64,000 nt of DNA. Origin: Methanobrevibacter woesei. Its GTDB lineage: Archaea > Methanobacteriota > Methanobacteria > Methanobacteriales > Methanobacteriaceae. A program made the translations under genes and the position numbers. This document shows, piece by piece, positions 38,528 to 52,342 of this stretch. The notes beneath the pieces are model-generated. The model did not search any database and was not told where the DNA came from. It saw nothing but the letters and a program-made list of their open reading frames with translations. The stretch is from contig NZ_MZGU01000002.1 of the NCBI RefSeq assembly GCF_003111605.1, positions 62,001 to 126,000 on the forward strand, in the 5' to 3' direction. Position 1 is the stretch's first letter. Every line of letters starts with the position of its first letter.

Positions 38528-40051
38528 ATGGTGGAGAATAAAAAAAATTTACGTTTTAAAGGCAATGTAAATGCTGATACAAATTCAAAATCAGCAAGTG
38601 GAAACAATGGTGAAAACCAAAAAAGAACACAAAACTATTTTCAAACAGTTAATCAGAGAAAAGAACCACGTGAAGTTGTTTTTGATTCAGGAAATGAAAA
38701 ACAAGTTGCATACAACTTAAATCAACAATTAAGAGTTCAACAACTTAAGAGAAATGAAATGCAACAAGATTATTACCAACAAAGAACACCTCAAACAAAA
38801 CCTAATCTTCACCCTCAAAATAGACAACAAATATCTTTCCAAAAACCATCTGAAATACCAAAACAACAAGTAACACTACAAAACATTCCACAAAAATCAC
38901 CAGTAACTCCGAAACCAACTCCTGAAACACCAAGACCACAAGTTAGTGAAAAACCAAAACAAAAACCACAAAAAACAGAAAAAAAACCAAAAGAACAGCC
39001 AAAACAGGAAAAAGTTGAAAAACCAAAAGAAACTGAAAAGAAACAAGAACCACAAAAAGATGCTGAAAAACCAAAAGAAGAACCTAAACAAGAAAAAACA
39101 GCACCTAAACCAAAAAATAGCGAAAATAAAAAAGAAACTAATAAAAAAGAAAATAAAAAATCCAAAGATAAACCTAAAAAGGATAAAAAATCCCCTAATA
39201 ATAAAAAAGATACAAAATCTGAGGAAGAACAAGATGTTGATTCATTAGTTTCTCAGTTTATTCCAGGATATAAAGAAAAAATAGCTGTTCAACTTGAAAA
39301 TGTTTCTTTAAGCTTTAAAGTAAGTAATGATAAAATTGATAACTTAAAAGAATATGTAATTCGTACAATTAAAAGAAATAAAGAAAAAACAAGAAAATTT
39401 AAAGCATTAGATAACATTTCTGTTAAAATTTATCAAGGTGAAAAAGTAGGTCTTATTGGATATAATGGAGCAGGAAAAAGTACTTTACTTAGAATAATTG
39501 CTGGAGTATATGAACCTGATGAAGGAAATGTAACAACAAATGGAATTATTGCTCCTTTACTATCATTAGGTGCTGGATTTGATTACAATTACTCAGGTAG
39601 GGAAAATATATTCTTAAATGGGGCTATTTTAGGATATACAGAGGATTTCTTAAAATCCAAATATGATGAAATCGTTGAATTTTCAGAACTTGAAGAATTC
39701 ATTGATTTCCCAGTTAAAAACTACTCTTCAGGTATGCAAGCAAAACTTGGTTTTTCAATAGCTACTGTTGTAAATCCAGATATTTTAATTATTGATGAAA
39801 TATTATCTGTTGGAGATGTAAAGTTCCAAAAGAAAAGTAGTGATAAAATTAAATCATTAATGGGATCTGGTACTACAGTTTTACTTGTTTCACATTCAAT
39901 TCAGCAAATTAGAAATCTCTGTGATAAAGCTTTATGGATTGAACATGGAAAAGTTGTTGCTTATGATGAAGTAAACAAGGTTTGTGATGCTTATCTTAAA
40001 GCTGCTGAAAATGCAACCAAAGATGAGCTTAAAAACATTAAATTAGAGTAA
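38528..40051 (+). CDS. ABC exporter ATPase (TagH/RfbB-like) with long low-complexity N-terminus
   Basis: 507 residues, twice the size of typical TagH ATPases. Residues about 1-240 are a Lys/Pro/Gln/Glu-rich, intrinsically disordered stretch with no Cys and repeated PK(E/Q)-type units. The ATPase follows from about 250 with Walker [10 protein letters not shown] (near residue 313), signature [12 protein letters not shown] and Walker [14 protein letters not shown]. No C-terminal Wzt-like glycan-binding domain is present, so the tail may replace it as an interaction arm. The start follows AGGGGTT. One continuous frame supports the fusion. It works with the permease upstream. Confidence 0.88.
   Translation: MVENKKNLRFKGNVNADTNSKSASGNNGENQKRTQNYFQTVNQRKEPREVVFDSGNEKQVAYNLNQQLRVQQLKRNEMQQDYYQQRTPQTKPNLHPQNRQQISFQKPSEIPKQQVTLQNIPQKSPVTPKPTPETPRPQVSEKPKQKPQKTEKKPKEQPKQEKVEKPKETEKKQEPQKDAEKPKEEPKQEKTAPKPKNSENKKETNKKENKKSKDKPKKDKKSPNNKKDTKSEEEQDVDSLVSQFIPGYKEKIAVQLENVSLSFKVSNDKIDNLKEYVIRTIKRNKEKTRKFKALDNISVKIYQGEKVGLIGYNGAGKSTLLRIIAGVYEPDEGNVTTNGIIAPLLSLGAGFDYNYSGRENIFLNGAILGYTEDFLKSKYDEIVEFSELEEFIDFPVKNYSSGMQAKLGFSIATVVNPDILIIDEILSVGDVKFQKKSSDKIKSLMGSGTTVLLVSHSIQQIRNLCDKALWIEHGKVVAYDEVNKVCDAYLKAAENATKDELKNIKLE
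38640..39235 (+). repeat. Lys/Pro/Glu low-complexity coding tract
   Basis: This part of the ABC ATPase gene encodes degenerate PKE, PKQ, EKPK and KKxxK repeats with adenine-rich codons (AAA, CCA, GAA). No exact nucleotide repeat unit is obvious. It translates to the disordered arm described above and gives long but meaningless open frames on the other strands. Confidence 0.7.
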
Positions 40052-40080
40052 GTTTATTTTTTCTTACTCTTAAAATAGAA

Positions 40081-41403
40081 TTAACATCCGATTTGATATA
40101 ATTCAAATCCTTCTTCTTTTATTTTTGAATCAAATATGTTTCTTCCATCAAATATGATTTTTTCACTTAATCTTTCAGCTATTTCTTCAAAATCAGGGTT
40201 TCTAAATTCTTTCCATTCTGTAACTAAAATTAATGCATTTGCATCATTTATTGCATCATATTTATAGTTTACAAACTCAATTGAATCAATATATTTATCA
40301 TCAATAGCTACTTTAAAGGTTTCAATAGCTTTTGGATCATATGCCCTAATTTTTCCACCTTTATCGATTATTGACTTAATAACTTCAATTGAAGGTGCTT
40401 CACGAACATCATCTGTACCTGGTTTAAATGCAAGACCCCAAATACTGAAAGTTAAGCCTGATAGATCTTCACCAAATCTTTTAACAACTTTATTTACAAG
40501 TACTTTCTTTTGATTTGCATTGACAATTTCAACATGATTCAATAATTCCGGAGTGTAACCATTATCAATAGAAGTGTTAATTAAAGCCTGCACATCTTTT
40601 GGGAAGCAACTTCCACCATAACCACAACCTGCATAGATAAAATCATAACCAATACGTTTGTCTGAACCAATTCCAATTCTTACATTTTTCACATTAGCAC
40701 CAGTAACCTCACAAATATTGGCAATTTCATTCATAAATGATATTTTAGTTGCAAGCATGGAATTAGCTACATATTTTGTCATTTCAGAGCTTTTAACATC
40801 CATAGTTATTATCCTATCATGTTTTGATACAAAAGGAGCATATAAATCTTTTAATAAATCAAAGACTTCTTCTTTTTCAGCCCCAATAATAACCCTATCT
40901 GGATGCATACAGTCTTCAATAGCTACGCCCTCTTTTAAAAACTCAGGATTAGAGGCTATGTCAATATTAATATCTAAACCACGAGAAGCAATGATTTCTT
41001 CAATATGTTCTTTAACTTTAAATGCGGTACCAATAGGCACAGTAGATTTAATAACAACCAAGGAATCTTTAGATATGCTATTTCCAATATTATCAGCTGC
41101 AGAATAAATATAATCTAAGTTTGCACTACCATCTTCCCTCATTGGTGTTCCAACAGCTAAAAATATAATATTAGAATCATCCAATGCCTCTTTTAAATCT
41201 GTAGTAAAGATTAAATCATGTTTTTCCTGGTTTTCCCTAACTAAAGTGTCTAAATTAGGTTCATAAATAGGCATTATATTATTTTTTAAATCATTAATTT
41301 TCTTTTCATCAATATCTACACAGTAAACCTTGTTTCCCATCTCGGCAAAACAAGTTCCTGTTACAAGTCCAACATAACCAGTACCAATAATTGTGAGTTT
41401 CAT
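40081..41403 (-). CDS. UDP-glucose / UDP-ManNAc-type 6-dehydrogenase
   Basis: A 440-residue NAD-dependent nucleotide-sugar dehydrogenase that oxidises C6 to a uronic acid. N-terminal Rossmann motif GTGYVGLVTG (7-16); catalytic cysteine in GYGGSCFPKD (about 260-269); the C-terminal domain carries GLAFKPGTDDVREAPS. It closes the polysaccharide region and probably supplies UDP-glucuronate or a related sugar from GalU's UDP-glucose. Exact substrate specificity cannot be told from sequence. Confidence 0.92.
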   Translation of the reverse strand: MKLTIIGTGYVGLVTGTCFAEMGNKVYCVDIDEKKINDLKNNIMPIYEPNLDTLVRENQEKHDLIFTTDLKEALDDSNIIFLAVGTPMREDGSANLDYIYSAADNIGNSISKDSLVVIKSTVPIGTAFKVKEHIEEIIASRGLDINIDIASNPEFLKEGVAIEDCMHPDRVIIGAEKEEVFDLLKDLYAPFVSKHDRIITMDVKSSEMTKYVANSMLATKISFMNEIANICEVTGANVKNVRIGIGSDKRIGYDFIYAGCGYGGSCFPKDVQALINTSIDNGYTPELLNHVEIVNANQKKVLVNKVVKRFGEDLSGLTFSIWGLAFKPGTDDVREAPSIEVIKSIIDKGGKIRAYDPKAIETFKVAIDDKYIDSIEFVNYKYDAINDANALILVTEWKEFRNPDFEEIAERLSEKIIFDGRNIFDSKIKEEGFELYQIGC

Positions 41404-41424
41404 AATAATATAGTATTATTATTT

Positions 41425-41847
41425 TTATGATTTAAAATTAACTGAAATTGTAACTTCCATAGCTTTCTTATTTTTTAAATCTTCAATTAATTTTTCATCT
41501 AAATCACATGCAGCTTTGTTTGCCTTTATCATTAAAGTACGACTGCATGTATAATCGCTTTTTCTGCATACAATATCTGTTGGATGAGTTAAAGTTAAAT
41601 TTTCATGTCCATATCCTATAATTTCATCATGCCCATTTTCTGTATCTAGAACAACATGAATTTCACTGTCAGGATTAGCTATTGCCTTTTTAAAATCATC
41701 TGGAAACTCCAACATGGAATTATCCATAGCTACTCCAACAATACAGTCTGCAGATAAACCAATTTCTGGATCTTTTGTAATTTCAAAGGTTGATTTATGT
41801 TTTGAAGTTACATTTTCATGCCCATAAGCCTTAATCTTAAAAATCAT
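41425..41847 (-). CDS. DUF371 family protein
   Basis: A 140-residue protein with the DUF371 pattern, including two GHEN repeats (YGHENVTSKHKSTFEITKD and IGYGHENLTLTHPTDIVCRKS). DUF371 is an archaeal domain of unknown function. It starts 21 bases before the dehydrogenase gene and is probably co-transcribed with it. No catalytic residues are known to me. Confidence 0.85.
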   Translation of the reverse strand: MIFKIKAYGHENVTSKHKSTFEITKDPEIGLSADCIVGVAMDNSMLEFPDDFKKAIANPDSEIHVVLDTENGHDEIIGYGHENLTLTHPTDIVCRKSDYTCSRTLMIKANKAACDLDEKLIEDLKNKKAMEVTISVNFKS

Positions 41848-41923
41848 ACTTATTAATTTAAAGTTAAAATATAATAAAAATTTCTACATCAACACTTAAA
41901 TTAAAAGATAAACAAAAATAAGA

Positions 41924-42349
41924 ATGATGAAAGGGACTTACTGTTTATTAATTAATCTTAAAAAGGATTCAAGAATTAAAATCGGCAATAAATTAAGTTT
42001 TATTAATTTTAAAAGTGGATATTACATTTATGTAGGTTCAGCTATGAATTCACTTGAAGCACGTCTAAATCGCCATCTATCAGATGATAAGAAGAAACAC
42101 TGGCATATAGATTACCTGCTTTTAAATAAAAATAGTCAGATAACTGATATCTATTATACAGTCTCTACAAAGAAAGTTGAGTGTGAAATAGCTAGAAATA
42201 TCAGCCCAAACTCTTCAGAAATTGATAACTTCGGCTCATCAGACTGTGACTGCAATTCACATTTATTCTATTTTGAAAATATAGAAGATGCAATAACTAA
42301 TATTAAAGACACCTTCAAAAAATTAGGTTTAAAGATTGAAATATATTAA
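41924..42349 (+). CDS. GIY-YIG-like protein (DUF123)
   Basis: A 141-residue protein of the archaeal DUF123 / GIY-YIG group: GYYIYVGSAMNSLEARLNRH (about 32-51) with the GxYIYVGS and R-x-x-R-H pieces, and a HWHIDYLL stretch. Members are usually treated as inactive or uncharacterised nucleases. No clear ribosome site is found. The 3' end overlaps the convergent helicase gene by four bases. Confidence 0.8.
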   Translation: MMKGTYCLLINLKKDSRIKIGNKLSFINFKSGYYIYVGSAMNSLEARLNRHLSDDKKKHWHIDYLLLNKNSQITDIYYTVSTKKVECEIARNISPNSSEIDNFGSSDCDCNSHLFYFENIEDAITNIKDTFKKLGLKIEIY

Positions 42350-44931
42350 GGATTTTCAATCTTTTTAATTAAAATATTAACCTCTTTAACAGCTCTTTTA
42401 TTTTTAAATGCTTTAGCTATTCTTTTTACAGCATCAAGATTTTTCAGATAGTTATCAAGCCATGAAAAGATATCTCCAGGATATATCTGAATCTGATATT
42501 TCTTCATAACCTTTTTAGATATGTCTATTGGATCTTTACCTTTTAATCTTTCAAAGATTATAAATTCACTAATTCCTCTTTGAAGACATCCACAAAATGG
42601 TCTTTCACTACAACTGCAACGTAAGAAATCAATTTGAAGATTAAGTAATGATTCCTGAAACTTAGAATCAAGTTTAGCTAGTGTATCACCTGAAGATATA
42701 ATATCTAAAGTAGATTCTGAGAATAGTCTTGTTGATACATTCATTTTAAGTGCATTGGATAATTTTGAATGAATCAAAGGAGATAAATATGCACTTTCAA
42801 ATAGCTCAAGCTCCATTGCAATAAATAAAACTACATGACGAACAATATTTAATTTCTTATTATTTAATTTAAACAATATTTTTTTCTCAAATACATTTTC
42901 TTGATTAATTAAAACATTTCTTAAGTAGTTTCTATTCTGTAAAGACTTTCTGATGTATTCAGCATCTTCCACATTTAAAAATGACATTGCAACAGCTCTA
43001 CCATAAGAAGTGATTGACATATCAGACCTTACAAGCTCTTTATCAACTAATTCATCACAAATTGACTCCAGACTTACTGGAAATTCAATACCTTTGTAAA
43101 AATCAGATACCTGCTGATGATTTCTAACAGCTAGTGAAGATATATCCGATAGAACTTCCTCAATTGCATCATCAGGAGTGTAGTCTATAATTACTTTTTC
43201 AGTATCACTTTCCAATAGATTAAGAGCAACAGCTTCTTCATTTTGATTGTCAAAGGAGTTTCCAATCTCTGGAAGCAAGTATACTTTTCCTAAATCATGA
43301 TAAGATGGTCTTCCTGCTCTTCCAAGCATCTGTGAAAATTCATTTGGTCCAATCCATGAGTTTCCCATTAAAAGAGAGTCAAAAATTACCTGAGATGCTG
43401 GAAAATCAACTCCTGCTGCAAGAGCTGCTGTTGTAACAACTGCAGCTATTTTTCCTTTATCAAAATCCTTCTCGATTTTCTCTTTTTTAAAGTATGACAA
43501 ACCTGCATGATAAGGCCTTACATTTAAACCTTTACCAGACAGATAATTAGCTATCTGGTGAGTTTTACGCCTTGAATTAGTAAATATTATTGATTGACCT
43601 TTAAATCCTTTAGATGAAAGTGAATTATACTCTTTTTTAACTAATTTACGCATTAATCTTCTTTTTTCAGATTCATTTCTATTATATATGATATGTCTTT
43701 CAATTGGCACTGGCCTTTGACTGTATTCAACTAAATTTGCCTTTAAAATACTTGCCAAAAATTTAGGATTTTTAACAGTAGCTGAAAGTGCGATATTCTG
43801 AACATTAGGAAATAGCTTGTTTATCCTTTTTATAAGACCAAAAAGCCTTATTCCCCTATCTTCATCATCTAAATTATGGATTTCATCAATTAAGATAACT
43901 CCAATTTCACCAAGCTCTTTATAATTTCCACTTCTAAGTAAAAAATCAATTCCTTCATAGGTTGCAACAATAATATCAGCATCTGTTACCTTAGATTTTT
44001 TAATTCTAAGTTCGCCTTTAGCTTTAACACGATTCATTCCTACTTTTATTGTCACTTTAAGGCCTAAAGGTTCATATTTTTTCTTAAATTCCCTATATTT
44101 TTGATTAGCCAGTGCAACAAGAGGTGTCAGAAATATAAATTTTTTACCCTCCATTGCTTTCGGTACACCTGCAAGTTCACCAATTAAGGTTTTTCCACTT
44201 CCTGTTGCAGATACAGCAAGTATATTCTTTCCTTTTAAAAGTCCTTCTTTAATAGCTAAATACTGAACAGGCAACAATTTCTTATTTCCATGTTTAATTA
44301 GGATATTCTTAAAATCTTTTGGAATTTTAAGCCTTTTCATATCAATATCAGGAATTTTAGATACTTTATCTGCTTTAATTTTATCATATAATGTGTAATT
44401 GGAATTAAGTTCATTAAATTTATGATGAATAACTTTTATGATTTCTTCTAAATTACCACTTCTTTCAAATAACTCTTTAAAATTTCTAAAAACACTTTTA
44501 TCATAACCCTGCTGATTTAACTCAGATTTAATAGTGTTAAATGCACATTCTTTACAGATTAACTGATTGTTCATTTTGTAAGTGTTTTTTGAGTTTATAA
44601 TTGTAATATTCCCTTCATATGCACAAAAATCACAAATATGAGTGAATCTTACTTTAATTCCCTGTTTTTTAAGAAATTCCTCTAATAATTCATCTTTTTC
44701 AACAATAAAAACAGCTTGTGATTTAAGAAGTTTTAAAACATCAGAAGGAGGGAGAAGTTTTTCTTCATTTTCATACTTTGCAATGAATCTACTAATATAA
44801 ATATCATTATTTTCCCTTTTAAACTTTAAAATTCCAATAAAAGAAGGTACTCTTTTCGAATTTAAGGCACCCTTAGGAGAACCAATAGGAAAAACTTCAT
44901 AACTCTTTTTCTTTTTTTTAATTATAATCAT
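42346..44931 (-). CDS. Ski2-like DEAD/DEAH-box helicase with zinc finger and C-terminal Cys cluster
   Basis: 861 residues, DUF5814-type archaeal helicase. After an N-terminal domain (about 1-190) with a CDFC...CKEC zinc finger at about 100-130, a SF2 helicase core follows: Walker A ATGSGKT, DEIH (about 365-368), SAT, and QMLGRAGRP in motif VI, all intact. A winged-helix/ratchet region follows, then a Cys cluster CSCSERPFCGC near 777-787, which could bind zinc or Fe-S. It resembles Hel308/Ski2-like enzymes. A role in DNA or RNA repair is inferred. Confidence 0.88.
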   Translation of the reverse strand: MIIIKKKKKSYEVFPIGSPKGALNSKRVPSFIGILKFKRENNDIYISRFIAKYENEEKLLPPSDVLKLLKSQAVFIVEKDELLEEFLKKQGIKVRFTHICDFCAYEGNITIINSKNTYKMNNQLICKECAFNTIKSELNQQGYDKSVFRNFKELFERSGNLEEIIKVIHHKFNELNSNYTLYDKIKADKVSKIPDIDMKRLKIPKDFKNILIKHGNKKLLPVQYLAIKEGLLKGKNILAVSATGSGKTLIGELAGVPKAMEGKKFIFLTPLVALANQKYREFKKKYEPLGLKVTIKVGMNRVKAKGELRIKKSKVTDADIIVATYEGIDFLLRSGNYKELGEIGVILIDEIHNLDDEDRGIRLFGLIKRINKLFPNVQNIALSATVKNPKFLASILKANLVEYSQRPVPIERHIIYNRNESEKRRLMRKLVKKEYNSLSSKGFKGQSIIFTNSRRKTHQIANYLSGKGLNVRPYHAGLSYFKKEKIEKDFDKGKIAAVVTTAALAAGVDFPASQVIFDSLLMGNSWIGPNEFSQMLGRAGRPSYHDLGKVYLLPEIGNSFDNQNEEAVALNLLESDTEKVIIDYTPDDAIEEVLSDISSLAVRNHQQVSDFYKGIEFPVSLESICDELVDKELVRSDMSITSYGRAVAMSFLNVEDAEYIRKSLQNRNYLRNVLINQENVFEKKILFKLNNKKLNIVRHVVLFIAMELELFESAYLSPLIHSKLSNALKMNVSTRLFSESTLDIISSGDTLAKLDSKFQESLLNLQIDFLRCSCSERPFCGCLQRGISEFIIFERLKGKDPIDISKKVMKKYQIQIYPGDIFSWLDNYLKNLDAVKRIAKAFKNKRAVKEVNILIKKIENP

Positions 44932-45018
44932 TACAAATAGTTTTTACATTCTAATAATATAAAATTAATCCTTAAAAAAAAGAGAATTTGAAAAAATAAA
45001 AAAATAGTGTTGCTGAAA

Positions 45019-45888
45019 CTAATTTATGTAATCAAATTTAGTTTCCATAACAACAATAAGAACAATACCAATAACTGCTACAATAATACAGAGTAAAATT
45101 GGAAGTATACCTGGATCAATAGTTGTAATAATATTAACAGCAGGTATCTTTAAAGTACCAACCATTACACCAATCAAGAAAGCCATTGTAGCTTCTTCAT
45201 GATGCTGCAATAAATAATCCAAGAATTTGGAAAATCCTAAAATACCAATAGCTGCACCAACAATAAATACAATAATTTCAGACCAGTGAAGCTCTTCAAG
45301 AGCTGTTAACATATAATCATACTGACCAAGTAAAAGTAGTAAGAAAGAACCTGAAATACCGGGTAAAATCATTGCACAAATAGCTATTAAACCTGAAATA
45401 AATAAAACAGGCAATGTATGATTAGTAGCTATTGGATTAAGACTTACAAATATATAAGCAGCAATAAAACCAATAATTGTTAAAACAATATGGCTAAAGG
45501 TAACTTTAGATATCTTTTTATATAAAACGTAAGCTGATGCAATAATTAATCCTAAAAAGAAGGAAAATGTTAATGCAGTATGTACATCCATACAATAAGT
45601 AACAACATTAGCTAAAGTAAGCATTGCAACAGCAATACCTAAACCTAATGGAATAAAAAATTTAAAGTCAATTTCATCAAGTAATTTATCTTTAAAACCT
45701 GAAAAATCTAGTTTAACTAAAGGTTTTATAAATGAAAAACGAATTTTACTAATAGCATGAACCAAATGCTCATAAATACCAGTAATTAATGCAATAGTCC
45801 CCCCTGAAACACCAGGAATAATATCAGCTGATCCCATAAGGATACCGCGAATAAAAATTAAAAAGGACTCATATAAATTTATTTTCAA
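45019..45888 (-). CDS. DUF368 membrane protein, probable polyprenyl-phosphate transporter (PopT-like)
   Basis: A 289-residue protein with about eight to nine membrane helices and two family motifs: GSADIIPGVSGGTIALITG near residue 20 and ICAMILPGISGSFLLLLLGQ around 170-190, an inverted pair. DUF368 proteins have been shown in bacteria (PopT) to flip undecaprenyl phosphate. By homology this one could recycle an archaeal polyprenyl phosphate for the surface-glycan genes upstream. The bacterial result is from memory; transport in archaea is inferred. It stands alone between the helicase and uvrA. Confidence 0.82.
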   Translation of the reverse strand: MKINLYESFLIFIRGILMGSADIIPGVSGGTIALITGIYEHLVHAISKIRFSFIKPLVKLDFSGFKDKLLDEIDFKFFIPLGLGIAVAMLTLANVVTYCMDVHTALTFSFFLGLIIASAYVLYKKISKVTFSHIVLTIIGFIAAYIFVSLNPIATNHTLPVLFISGLIAICAMILPGISGSFLLLLLGQYDYMLTALEELHWSEIIVFIVGAAIGILGFSKFLDYLLQHHEEATMAFLIGVMVGTLKIPAVNIITTIDPGILPILLCIIVAVIGIVLIVVMETKFDYIN

Positions 45889-45978
45889 AATAAAATCTCC
45901 TTATAATAAATTAAATAATAATAAAAGAATTGAAATAATTATGTAATATATTTTCTTCCTTTTATTATTTAAATTAAT

Positions 45979-48870
<2,892 letters not shown>

Positions 48871-49015
48871 TTTTCCTCACCTATTATATTATTCAAAATT
48901 TAAATCATATTTTTAAAATTAATATAAAAATATACTTTTGCTTAGAGCAAATGAAAATTAAAATAGATATAATAATTATACTGTTCGCAGTATATAAAAC
49001 TTTCTTAAGAAGTAA

Positions 49016-50977
49016 TTATTTCTTCAAACCTTTAAGTTCAAATAACTTATTTCTAAGTTCAGCAGCTCTTTCAAAATCAAGATTAGAAGCAGCTTCCTTC
49101 ATATCATTTTCTAAATCTTTAATAAGTAACCTAAGCTCATCTTGAGGGATTTTACTAATTTCATCCATAGATTTACCATATTTCTTAAGGTCTTCTCTTT
49201 TCTCTTTGAGATTACGTGTTGTAGATTTAGGAACAATACCATATTTTTCATTATATTTTAATTGAAGAGCTCTACGTTTATTTGTAATATCCATAGCATT
49301 CTGAACAGAATCAGTCATCTCATCAACATACATAATGACACGACCATTGACGTTCCTTGCAGCTCTACCAATTGTCTGAATAAGAGAAGTTTCATTTCTT
49401 AAAAATCCTTCCTTATCAGCATCTAAAATAGCTACTAAAGAAACTTCAGGCAAATCAAGACCTTCTCTTAAAAGGTTTACACCAACTAAAACATCAAAGG
49501 TTCCACGCCTTAAATCATCCACAATTTCAGTACGTTCCAAAGTATCAATTTCAGAGTGCATATACCTGACTTTAACACCTATTTTAGCATAATAATCTGT
49601 TAAATCCTCAGCCATTCTTTTAGTTAAAGTAGTAACAAGTATACGCTCATCTTTTTTAGCTACTTTTTGAACTTCACCAAGCAAATCCTCAACTTGACCT
49701 TTAACTGGCCTTATAATGATTTCAGGATCAACTAAACCAGTTGGACGAATAATCTGCTCTACAACATTTTTAGACCTGGATAATTCATACTGGCCAGGAG
49801 TAGCTGAAACATAGATGACTTTATCAAGTGCTGCTTCAAATTCATCAAATCTTAAAGGTCTGTTTTCTTTAGCTGAAGGCAATCTAAAACCATGCTCAAC
49901 TAAAGTTTCCTTACGTGCCCTGTCCCCATTATACATTCCACGAACTTGAGGTACAGTTACATGAGACTCGTCAATAATGGTTAAAAAGTCATCAGGAAAA
50001 TATTTAAGTAAAGAATAAGGAACATCTCCCCAGTCTCTTCCAGACAGATGCATGGAGTAATTTTCAACCCCTGCACAGTAACCCATTTCTCTTAACATTT
50101 CAATATCAAAACGGGTTCTCTGCTCAAGTCTCTGAGCTTCTAATAACTTATTTTGGAGATTTAATTCAGCTAGTCTTTCATCTAACTCATTAGATATTCT
50201 GCTGATAGCAGTATCCATCTTATCCTGACCTACGACGAAATGCTTTGCAGGGAAAATCATATATCTTTGCAAATCTTCAGTTTTTTTACCTGTGACCTTA
50301 TCAATTTGACTAATAGCATCAATTTCATCACCGAACAACTCAATTCTTATTGGTGGTGTTCCATGAACTGGGTTAATCTCAATAATGTCTCCACGAACCC
50401 TGAATTGACCTCTGGCAAATTCAATATCATTACGTTCATACTGCATAAAAACTAGTCTTCTGATGATTTCACTTCTATCATAGATGTCTCCAACAGCTAT
50501 TCCAAAAGCAAACTCACCATAATCTTCAGGAGAACCAATACCATAAATACATGACACACTAGAAACAACAATTACATCATCTCTTGATAGGAGAGACTGA
50601 GTAGCTGAATGTCTCATTATATCAATTTCTTCATTGATAGATGCTTCTTTATCAATAAAAGTATCAGTTCTTGGAACATAAGCCTCAGGCTGGTAATAAT
50701 CATAATAACTTACAAAGTACTCAACTGCATTATCTGGAAAAAAAACCTTAAATTCTTCATATAGCTGAGCAGCTAATGTTTTATTATGAGAAATAACAAG
50801 AGTTGGTTTTTGGACTTTTTCAATAACATTAGCCATTGTAAAAGTCTTACCTGACCCTGTTACACCTAAAAGAGTCTGTTCCCTTGCACCATTATTAATA
50901 CCATCAACTAAGGAGTTAATAGCCTTAGGTTGGTCACCTAATGGCTTATAAGGTGAATTAAGTTTAAATTTTTTCAT
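49016..50977 (-). CDS. uvrB: Excinuclease ABC subunit B
   Basis: The 653-residue helicase-like damage verifier. It has the Walker A GVTGSGKT near residue 40, the beta-hairpin [12 protein letters not shown] near 90-105, DESH in motif II, SATPG, and the C-terminal UVR domain ([26 protein letters not shown]), which binds UvrC. The ATG at 50977 follows GGAAG; a TTG one codon earlier is less likely. It lies directly behind a small unknown gene and prs. Confidence 0.97.
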   Translation of the reverse strand: MKKFKLNSPYKPLGDQPKAINSLVDGINNGAREQTLLGVTGSGKTFTMANVIEKVQKPTLVISHNKTLAAQLYEEFKVFFPDNAVEYFVSYYDYYQPEAYVPRTDTFIDKEASINEEIDIMRHSATQSLLSRDDVIVVSSVSCIYGIGSPEDYGEFAFGIAVGDIYDRSEIIRRLVFMQYERNDIEFARGQFRVRGDIIEINPVHGTPPIRIELFGDEIDAISQIDKVTGKKTEDLQRYMIFPAKHFVVGQDKMDTAISRISNELDERLAELNLQNKLLEAQRLEQRTRFDIEMLREMGYCAGVENYSMHLSGRDWGDVPYSLLKYFPDDFLTIIDESHVTVPQVRGMYNGDRARKETLVEHGFRLPSAKENRPLRFDEFEAALDKVIYVSATPGQYELSRSKNVVEQIIRPTGLVDPEIIIRPVKGQVEDLLGEVQKVAKKDERILVTTLTKRMAEDLTDYYAKIGVKVRYMHSEIDTLERTEIVDDLRRGTFDVLVGVNLLREGLDLPEVSLVAILDADKEGFLRNETSLIQTIGRAARNVNGRVIMYVDEMTDSVQNAMDITNKRRALQLKYNEKYGIVPKSTTRNLKEKREDLKKYGKSMDEISKIPQDELRLLIKDLENDMKEAASNLDFERAAELRNKLFELKGLKK

Positions 50978-50998
50978 CAAATCTTCCCAAGAGATTGT

Positions 50999-51295
50999 CT
51001 ATTTGTCAACTGCAATATTAAAACTAATATGGAAATAATATGGTGCACAGCAAGGGATAACTTTTCTATTTCTTACTTTAAGAACACCAATATCTTTAAA
51101 AGCTTTTTCAATTTCACTTTGGATTTTTTTAACATTGTCATCATTGAAAACCCTTAAATTTCCTAAAAAGCTTGTATTTTTTGCAGTATTTAAAATAGCT
51201 ATATCATCTACAACATAAGATTCATCATACTTTTTTAAAATTTCATTTGATTTGTCAATAAGTTCCTTTTTAATTGAATCTTTTGACATTGACAT
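50999..51295 (-). CDS. Small conserved protein of unknown function
   Basis: A 98-residue protein with no recognised family. It is charged at the N-terminus (helices) with a conserved VIPCCAPYYFHISFNI end. GAGGTAATTTAA, including the prs stop, forms its ribosome site, so it is translated right after prs. The context prs - small protein - uvrB suggests co-transcription but not its job. Confidence 0.75.
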   Translation of the reverse strand: MSMSKDSIKKELIDKSNEILKKYDESYVVDDIAILNTAKNTSFLGNLRVFNDDNVKKIQSEIEKAFKDIGVLKVRNRKVIPCCAPYYFHISFNIAVDK

Positions 51296-51300
51296 TTAAA

Positions 51301-52200
51301 TTACCTCAAATATTCAGCTATTATTTTTGCAAGAGAAACCCGTGAAGTATCAGAGGATAAACTGTTGGTTGAGATAACACTACTAGCTCCAGCTTCATAT
51401 ATTCTTGTAGTAGCTGCATTAACAAGAATTGGATGAACACAACATACATCTACAGATTCAGCACCATATTGTTTTAAAATATTAATTGCATTAACAATAG
51501 TTCCACCAGTAGCTATAATATCATCAATAATAAATGCTTTTTTATCTTTAACAGAATCCACATTTACAGTTTCTTCAGATCCGCCTTCACATCTTACATC
51601 AACAATTCTAGTTTCCACTTTGTCTGGTCCAAGACGAACTTTAGAAAGGTATGTGCATTCACATTCTAAAATTTGTGCTATTTCTTGTGCAAATGGATAA
51701 GCACCTTTGTCAGGAGCAACAATTAAAGGTACACCATCAATATTCTCTTTAATATAATCAGCTATTGCTGGCATTGCAGAGAGAGTGGTAGCTGGAATGT
51801 CAAAGAAGTCAAGAACACATTTTTCATGAATGTTGAAAGTGATAAACTCATCAGCACCTGCAGATTCAATTAAGCTAGTTACAATCTTGGCTGAAATAGC
51901 TTCACCATCATTAAAACGTTTTTCTTGTCTAGCATAACCTAAATAAGGCACAATAACTCTAACCTTTTTAGCTCCTAAATCTTTAAGAGTTGAAATTAAA
52001 AATAAAAGTTCCATTAAATTTTCATCTTGTGGATAACCAGTAGATTGAATAATAGTAACTTCATCTTCAATAGAATCAGTAACTCTCAAATATCTTTCCC
52101 CATCTGGGAATTTTTTAGTTTCAACATGACATAACTTTTCATTAAGTTCATTTGCAACTTTAGCTGCAAGATCTTGGGAAGCAGAACCGCCTATAATCAC
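51301..52200 (-). CDS. prs: Ribose-phosphate pyrophosphokinase
   Basis: Makes PRPP from ribose-5-phosphate and ATP, the common precursor for purines, pyrimidines, histidine and tryptophan. Residues show the N-terminal IIGGSASQ, the ATP/Mg motif, PDKGAYPFAQ, and the PRPP-binding loop AFIIDDIIATGGTI near 215. Length 299 is normal for the archaeal class. I choose GTG at 52200, which follows GGTGATTTAT, rather than TTG at 52212. Confidence 0.95.
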   Translation of the reverse strand: MIIGGSASQDLAAKVANELNEKLCHVETKKFPDGERYLRVTDSIEDEVTIIQSTGYPQDENLMELLFLISTLKDLGAKKVRVIVPYLGYARQEKRFNDGEAISAKIVTSLIESAGADEFITFNIHEKCVLDFFDIPATTLSAMPAIADYIKENIDGVPLIVAPDKGAYPFAQEIAQILECECTYLSKVRLGPDKVETRIVDVRCEGGSEETVNVDSVKDKKAFIIDDIIATGGTIVNAINILKQYGAESVDVCCVHPILVNAATTRIYEAGASSVISTNSLSSDTSRVSLAKIIAEYLR

Positions 52201-52342
52201 ATAAATCACCAAAATATTATAATAAATAACATTACATTATATGATTATTAAAATATAAATAAATTTACATTAAATTGATAAATAGCTGAAACTATTGAAA
52301 AATAGGATATATTTATTTAAAAAGAACAACATAAGAAAAATT

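Noticed and set aside
38815-39248. Three open frames with Phe-rich or Lys-rich products over the low-complexity tract
   Set aside because: They are frame shadows of the Lys/Pro/Glu codons of the ABC ATPase gene; composition alone explains the lack of stops.
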